Below, piece after piece: positions 59,550 through 64,000 of a stretch of 64,000 nucleotides of DNA (position 1 is the first letter of the stretch; the number at the start of each line of letters is the position of its first letter). A program made the position numbers and the translations under genes. The notes beneath the pieces were generated by a model. That model saw only the letters and a list, made by a program, of their open reading frames with translations. It did no database searches and was not told where the DNA came from. This stretch comes from Dryocosmus kuriphilus (taxonomy: Eukaryota; Arthropoda; Insecta; Hymenoptera; Cynipidae), in NCBI GenBank assembly GCA_038277395.1, contig CM076193.1, positions 175,562,711-175,626,710 on the forward strand, in the 5' to 3' direction.

Positions 59550-61861
59550 GAAAAGATTAAAAATCAATGTAGATTTCTACAACATTGTAAAAACAGAAAC
59601 TTATTTCCAAACAATATTATTAACGAAACAAAAACGCATATTACTTTCCAATCAAAATCTACTTTTAACAAATTTCAGAATAATTTAACTTATTTTAGAT
59701 ATAAAATCTTACAACTAGAAATTTCCGATAATAAACAACATATCAAAGACTCCGTAGAAGAAATTAAAAACTTAGATAACAAAATTATACAAATTGCATC
59801 TATACACATTCTTAACAATTTAAAACACTACAATTTACCAAAAGTGGAACATTATGGAGGAAACCTAATTAGAGGTTCTATTCAAAAACTAGACAATCTT
59901 GAAAAAGACCAATGTACAGTACTTACTTTCCATTCCAAAGATTTCATAAAAAACCTGTCAAATAAAAACATTCCAAATAATGTACCTGAAGTTCTTGCCT
60001 TGGGTGGAAATTTTTGCTATGCCTTATACAAAAGAGACTATTCCTTATACAGAATTCATTTTAGGTGTTGAAAATAGTTTTTTAAAAATCTCTAAAAAAA
60101 ATCTAAATCATCTTAGAAGTAACTTATATTTTAACTTAAAAAGATATCTAACTTCTACAATAATTTGGAACCCTAATTATAAACTTTTAGAATCAAAATT
60201 TAAAGAAACTAAAAAATTTATAAAAACAACCCTAACCTCTTTATAAGTCATGCTGATAAAGGTAATAACACACTTGTAATTGAAAAAACTGATTATGATC
60301 AAAAAAGGCTTAATCTTCTTAACGATAATAATAATTACGAAATTGCTAATAATCCTACAAATCACATTCAACACGATCTTGACATTATGGTAAAAAACTT
60401 TAAAGATTGTAATTCAATTGATAAAAAAACATATAATTTTCTAAGATGCACAAATGGAATACCACCACTTATGTATGGTTTAATAAAATTGCATAAACCT
60501 GGCCTACCTGTTAGACCTGTTACATCTTTCATAAACTCTCCTATCTATAACCTTTCACAATATTTAAAAACAATCTTAAATATAGTTTACAATACTTCAA
60601 AATATATAATAAAAGATAGCTTTGACTTTCTAAACAAAATTAAACATCTCAAAATTTCAAATGACTTTACAATTATCCCACTTGGGGCAGTTTCTATGTT
60701 TTCAAATATTGATCCCAATTTAATCTACGCATTAATAGAAAATAACTGGAATTTAATTCAAAACCATACTACTCTAAATTTTCAACAATTTGATGAAGCC
60801 TTTAGATTCTGTTTAAATAACGCCTATTTTCAATTTAATTACACATCTTATAAACAGAAATTTGGAACCCCAATGGGATCACCCATTTCCTCTGTACTTG
60901 CTGAAATTGCCATGCAAAATATGGAAGACAAAATTATAAAAAGCCCTCTATTCAAAATTCTTTTTTACCACCGTTTCGTAGATGATACTATTTTATGTTT
61001 ACATGAAGATTCAGTTTCTAAAATCTTAAGTGAATTTAATAATAAAGGTGAATCATTACAATTTTTTAGATTTAACAACTATTTTTACAAAAGGATATAT
61101 AGAAACCGATTGGTATCATTAACAAACTTACTCTGGTCGCACTTTAAACTTTTTTTCCAATAATCACATAAATCATAAAAAAGGAGTCATCATCATCATT
61201 CGTAGAAAAAAAACATCAATATCATTTATGAAACCTTAATCAGAAATAATTATCCACATAATTTTATTATGAATAGCATTAAAAAAAGACTTAAATATTT
61301 AGAAACTCCCACAAAATTCACAAACTAATACTAAAAATGTAAAAAATTTAAAAGAAATTGATTTTTCTAAAATTATAAATTTACCTTATGTCGAAGATCT
61401 TCATTTACCACTTATAAGAATATGTGAAAAATTAAATATCACTTTAATTTTCTCAATCAAAAATAAACTTTCTAACATTCTAATACCATCTATCAAAGAC
61501 CGCATTCCAAAATATGAAAAAACAAATCTCATTTATAGTATACCATGTAAAAATTGTAATCAGATCTACATTGGTCAAACAAAACGACCACTCAAGGTAA
61601 GAATTTCAGAACATCGAAATAGCGAAAATAACAAAAAAATTAATACAGCATTATGTAAACACACTACGGATTTCGATCACAAATTTGACTACGATTATAA
61701 AAATGTTAAAATCCTAGGCTTAGAAAATAATTTTCAAAAGAGAAATATCTTAGAAATGATTAATATTATAAAAAACAAAGATTCCGTTAACTTTAGATCC
61801 GATACTGAAAACTTGTCCTGTATCTACCATGACGTCATTGAATCCTTTCATGATTTGGTTT
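59550..61861 (+). pseudogene. PLE-C polymerase with GIY-YIG endonuclease, frameshifted
   Basis: One PLE protein is spread over several frames. N-terminal region 59550-60246 (KVEHYGGNLIRGS, NNVPEVLALGGNF, then a frame change near 60005). ISHADKGNNTLVI near 60250. RT core 60387-61163: LIKLHKPGLPVRPVTSFINS, IPLGAVSMFSNIDPNL (Asp of motif A is replaced or displaced: VSMFSNI), FGTPMGSPISSVLAEIAM, YHRFVDDTIL (FVDD box). Frame changes near 61070-61130. Thumb remnants, then IDFSKIINLPYVEDL, IYSIPCKNCNQIYIGQTKRP with RISEHRNS (GIY-YIG). Stop at 61861. Confidence 0.75.
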
Positions 61862-62345
61862 AGACTATTAATACCTAGTGCTTAACCTCCAATGTTGGAG
61901 TAGACCACAAACATGTGGTCTCTCCACCTTTTTTCAATTTTTTCTGTTAATAATAAAAATTTTTTTCAAAAATGAACATTCTAACAAGTAAAAAATTCTC
62001 AAAAATGATTTCAACAACACATAACTAAAAATTTCTTTATAAAAAAACCAGTATCACTTCTACATTTAAAAAAAAAACGAAAACATAACCTGTGTGCATT
62101 CTACAACTTTCTTAAATATTTCTTATTGAAAAACATTTAATGGTAAGTCTACAACATATAACCTTCTTAAATTGTAAAAAAGTCTCTCCAACGATCCTCT
62201 TTTTTTGAAAAAAAGCCATATTTTTTACAGTCCTGAAGAGGGCACGATATCGTGGCGAAATGCATTGAATGTATCGAATGTATCATCATATATAATAAAG
62301 ATACCTTTATTTATATATACTTATTAAATTCTCAGACCTAAGGCC
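61862..62345 (+). mobile_element. PLE-C 3' region and terminus
   Basis: Same sequence as 58862-59340; contains the hammerhead-like box at 62233-62261 and ends near AACAACATTATAT, where PLE-D sequence resumes on the minus strand. Confidence 0.7.
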
Positions 62346-62361
62346 AAAACCTTTAACAACA

Positions 62362-63150
62362 TTATATATGTGTAAACTACTCCTGAAGATTTACTTTTAG
62401 GAAGAGGATCTTTGAGATTATCAAAAAAGTTGGACAATTTATTAACTGCTTTGAAAATTGTCTTTACATTATGATTTCTTAAAATTTGTTGTATTTTTTC
62501 TGATAAATTTTTTATATAAGGACAAACTGCGAAGTCGATTGAGTTATTAGTGTCCTTATTATTTGTATTTTTATTCATAAAAGATTTGGAATTATAAAAA
62601 CGGTAAGTTTCTTTTTTTAAAGAAAAACCAATGAGTGATTTTGGGTAACCATTATTGATAAGTGTTTTTTTAATTAAGTTAATATTTTTGCTTCTAAATT
62701 CAATGTCTGAAATCTTAAACATTCTGAAAAATAAGTTTGATATTACTCCGATTTTATGGACGTTAGGATAAGAAGAGTTGAAATTAAGGTATCCTCCAGA
62801 CCAAGTAGGCTTGTGGTAGCAATCAATTCTTAACTCGTTCTCTTTACGTATGATTACAATATCTAAGAAGCTGATTTGAAAGTTATTCTCCACTTCTATT
62901 GTAAAATTAACGTTAGGGTTATAAGCATTAAATGTGTTCAGAATTAAGTCTATTTTATCATGAGGAACCGCAGTGATTATGTCATCAACGTACCTAAAAT
63001 AAAATGGAATTGAAAAAGGTAAAGAGAGGAAACAAACGGATTCTAAATTTTCCATAAAAAAATGGGCAGCTGCAGGGGAAATATGTAAACCCATTGCTAG
63101 GCCGGAAACTGGTTTGTATGTGAAATCATTAAATTTAAAAAAGGTTGAAT
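62362..63150 (-). pseudogene. PLE-D reverse transcriptase part
   Basis: Minus-strand frame with KPVSGLAMGLHISPAAAHFF, YFRYVDDIITAVPHDK (catalytic YVDD), FTIEVE..FQISFLDIVI, DCYHKPTWSGGYLNF, CPYIKNLSEKIQ and SSGVVY. At SSGVVYTY it is cut by the PLE-C cluster; GIY-YIG resumes at about 57810. The 5' half is missing beyond about 63150. Confidence 0.75.
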
Positions 63151-63154
63151 TTTT

Positions 63155-63430
63155 TTGATAAAATGAACGGTTTTTGTTTTAATCAAGAAAACGCTATTAA
63201 AATTAAAAAGCTCTGGTTTCCCGCCAAAATATTCAAGATACAAAAAATTGGTAAAGAACAAAGTTGTTTAATTAAAAAATATCTATAAATCTTGTTTCAA
63301 CCATTTTCTCATATAAAATGCACGGTTTTTGTTTTAATCGATAAAACGTTATTAAGAATCAAGATTATCAAATTTCCCGCCAAACTATGCAAGATACGGA
63401 AGAATAATGATAAACAAAGTTGTTCGCCTC
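63155..63430. repeat. Two-copy tandem repeat, period about 154
   Basis: TAAAATG.ACGGTTTTTGTTT begins at about 63159 and 63313; each is followed by TTCCCGCCAAA.TAT.CAAGATAC. Confidence 0.7.
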
Positions 63431-64000
63431 AAAAAGATCTACGAATTTGTTTTTTATCATTTTTTTGATCAGACGCGTAGTTTTTAATTTATTCGTGAAA
63501 TATGTTATGAAATATAAAGAAAACCACTTTTCAACGACTAATCGGATTGGATAGTTATTGAAAAATCTGCCCGCTACTCAGGCGCATTCTCATCACGTTT
63601 CTCGCGCTCACCAATCAATGAAATTATATCTAGAACGTAAATTTCTTCATTTTTTACACGGTTTGTTCTGGTTTTATATCGGCCCTAACTTATTTTTAGG
63701 GGTGAAAACCGCCCCTACCAAACCACAAGTAGGCTAACCGACCTAACTCTGGGAACAGCGAGTTTAATCGTTCATTTTTGTATAATAATTCACTTCCACT
63801 ACATAAATTAACTCATCATTTAAACACTTAACCATAACCAATGTAATCCACTTACACCTAACCCCCGTAAACAGTCCCTATCAAACCACATGTAGGCTAA
63901 CCCTCGTATCCCTGGAAACAGCGACTTTAATGGCTAGTTTTGTATGAAAGAATTAAATGTCACACCAATCCCAAAACCCACAAACCCCAAATCCACAAAC
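63431..64000. repeat. Unassigned sequence with a two-copy repeat, period about 163
   Basis: CCCTACCAAACCACAAGTAG at about 63713 recurs as CCCTATCAAACCACATGTAG at about 63876, each followed by GGCTAACC and, further on, GGAAACAGCGA-like sequence. No gene seen. Confidence 0.5.

Noticed and set aside
1..64000. tRNA, rRNA, CRISPR, bacterial operon or telomeric TTAGG repeats
   Set aside because: None seen by eye on either strand; a tRNAscan and Rfam run would be needed to exclude diverged small RNAs.

Overview
The window looks like repeat-rich, AT-rich nuclear DNA of an arthropod, most likely an insect. Evidence: spliceosomal exon/intron boundaries, a mariner (DD34D) copy, a DD41D Tc1/mariner relative, R1-type and other non-LTR retrotransposons, several Penelope-like elements (PLEs) with GIY-YIG endonucleases, and gene families known to be expanded in arthropods. 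The order cannot be fixed from the sequence; a hymenopteran is plausible. I see no tRNA, rRNA, CRISPR array or bacterial-type operon.

Layout. 0-1.7 kb: a broken member of an arthropod-expanded family (minus strand). 1.7-5.3 kb: gene-poor DNA with four tandem-repeat blocks. 5.3-11.0 kb: first copy of a colinear duplication carrying a small signal-peptide exon, interrupted by a degenerate transposase-like gene, then a MITE. 11.3-11.9 kb: terminal exon of an unrecognised host gene with an Arg/Ser-rich stretch. 13.5-15.5 kb: third partial copy of the duplication, an unusual GAGTGA/TCACTC array and a dead mariner with TA duplication. 16.6-31.9 kb: a nest of transposons bounded by inverted copies of one PLE terminus. 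PLE-A is split by PLE-B; PLE-B is split by a 3.9 kb DNA transposon with ~830-bp inverted repeats and an ATTT duplication; a LINE sits between two PLE-A termini. 32.4-40.1 kb: exons of an unnamed zinc-finger/repeat-associated family, one member cut by a second LINE copy, plus a minus-strand multi-exon gene whose splice phases mostly agree. 43.9-57.0 kb: second copy of the duplication, expanded by an R1-like LINE, a 2.76 kb DD41D transposon, an ORF1-only LINE derivative and a PLE scrap. 57.0-63.2 kb: PLE-D split by a PLE-C cluster.

How parts relate. Nearly all open frames are transposon genes and nearly all are damaged. Clean target-site duplications (ATTT, TA, GAGAGCAGGT, and a 12-13 bp T-rich one) and the empty sites in the sister duplication give a relative order of insertion. 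The most interesting signals are: (1) hammerhead-ribozyme-like cores in the PLE termini, CTGANGA - hairpin - GAAA, with different but self-complementary hairpins in four PLE families; (2) a duplicated secretory-leader exon with identical length and splice phase; (3) the long-TIR transposon; (4) an ORF1-only LINE derivative with intact target duplications.
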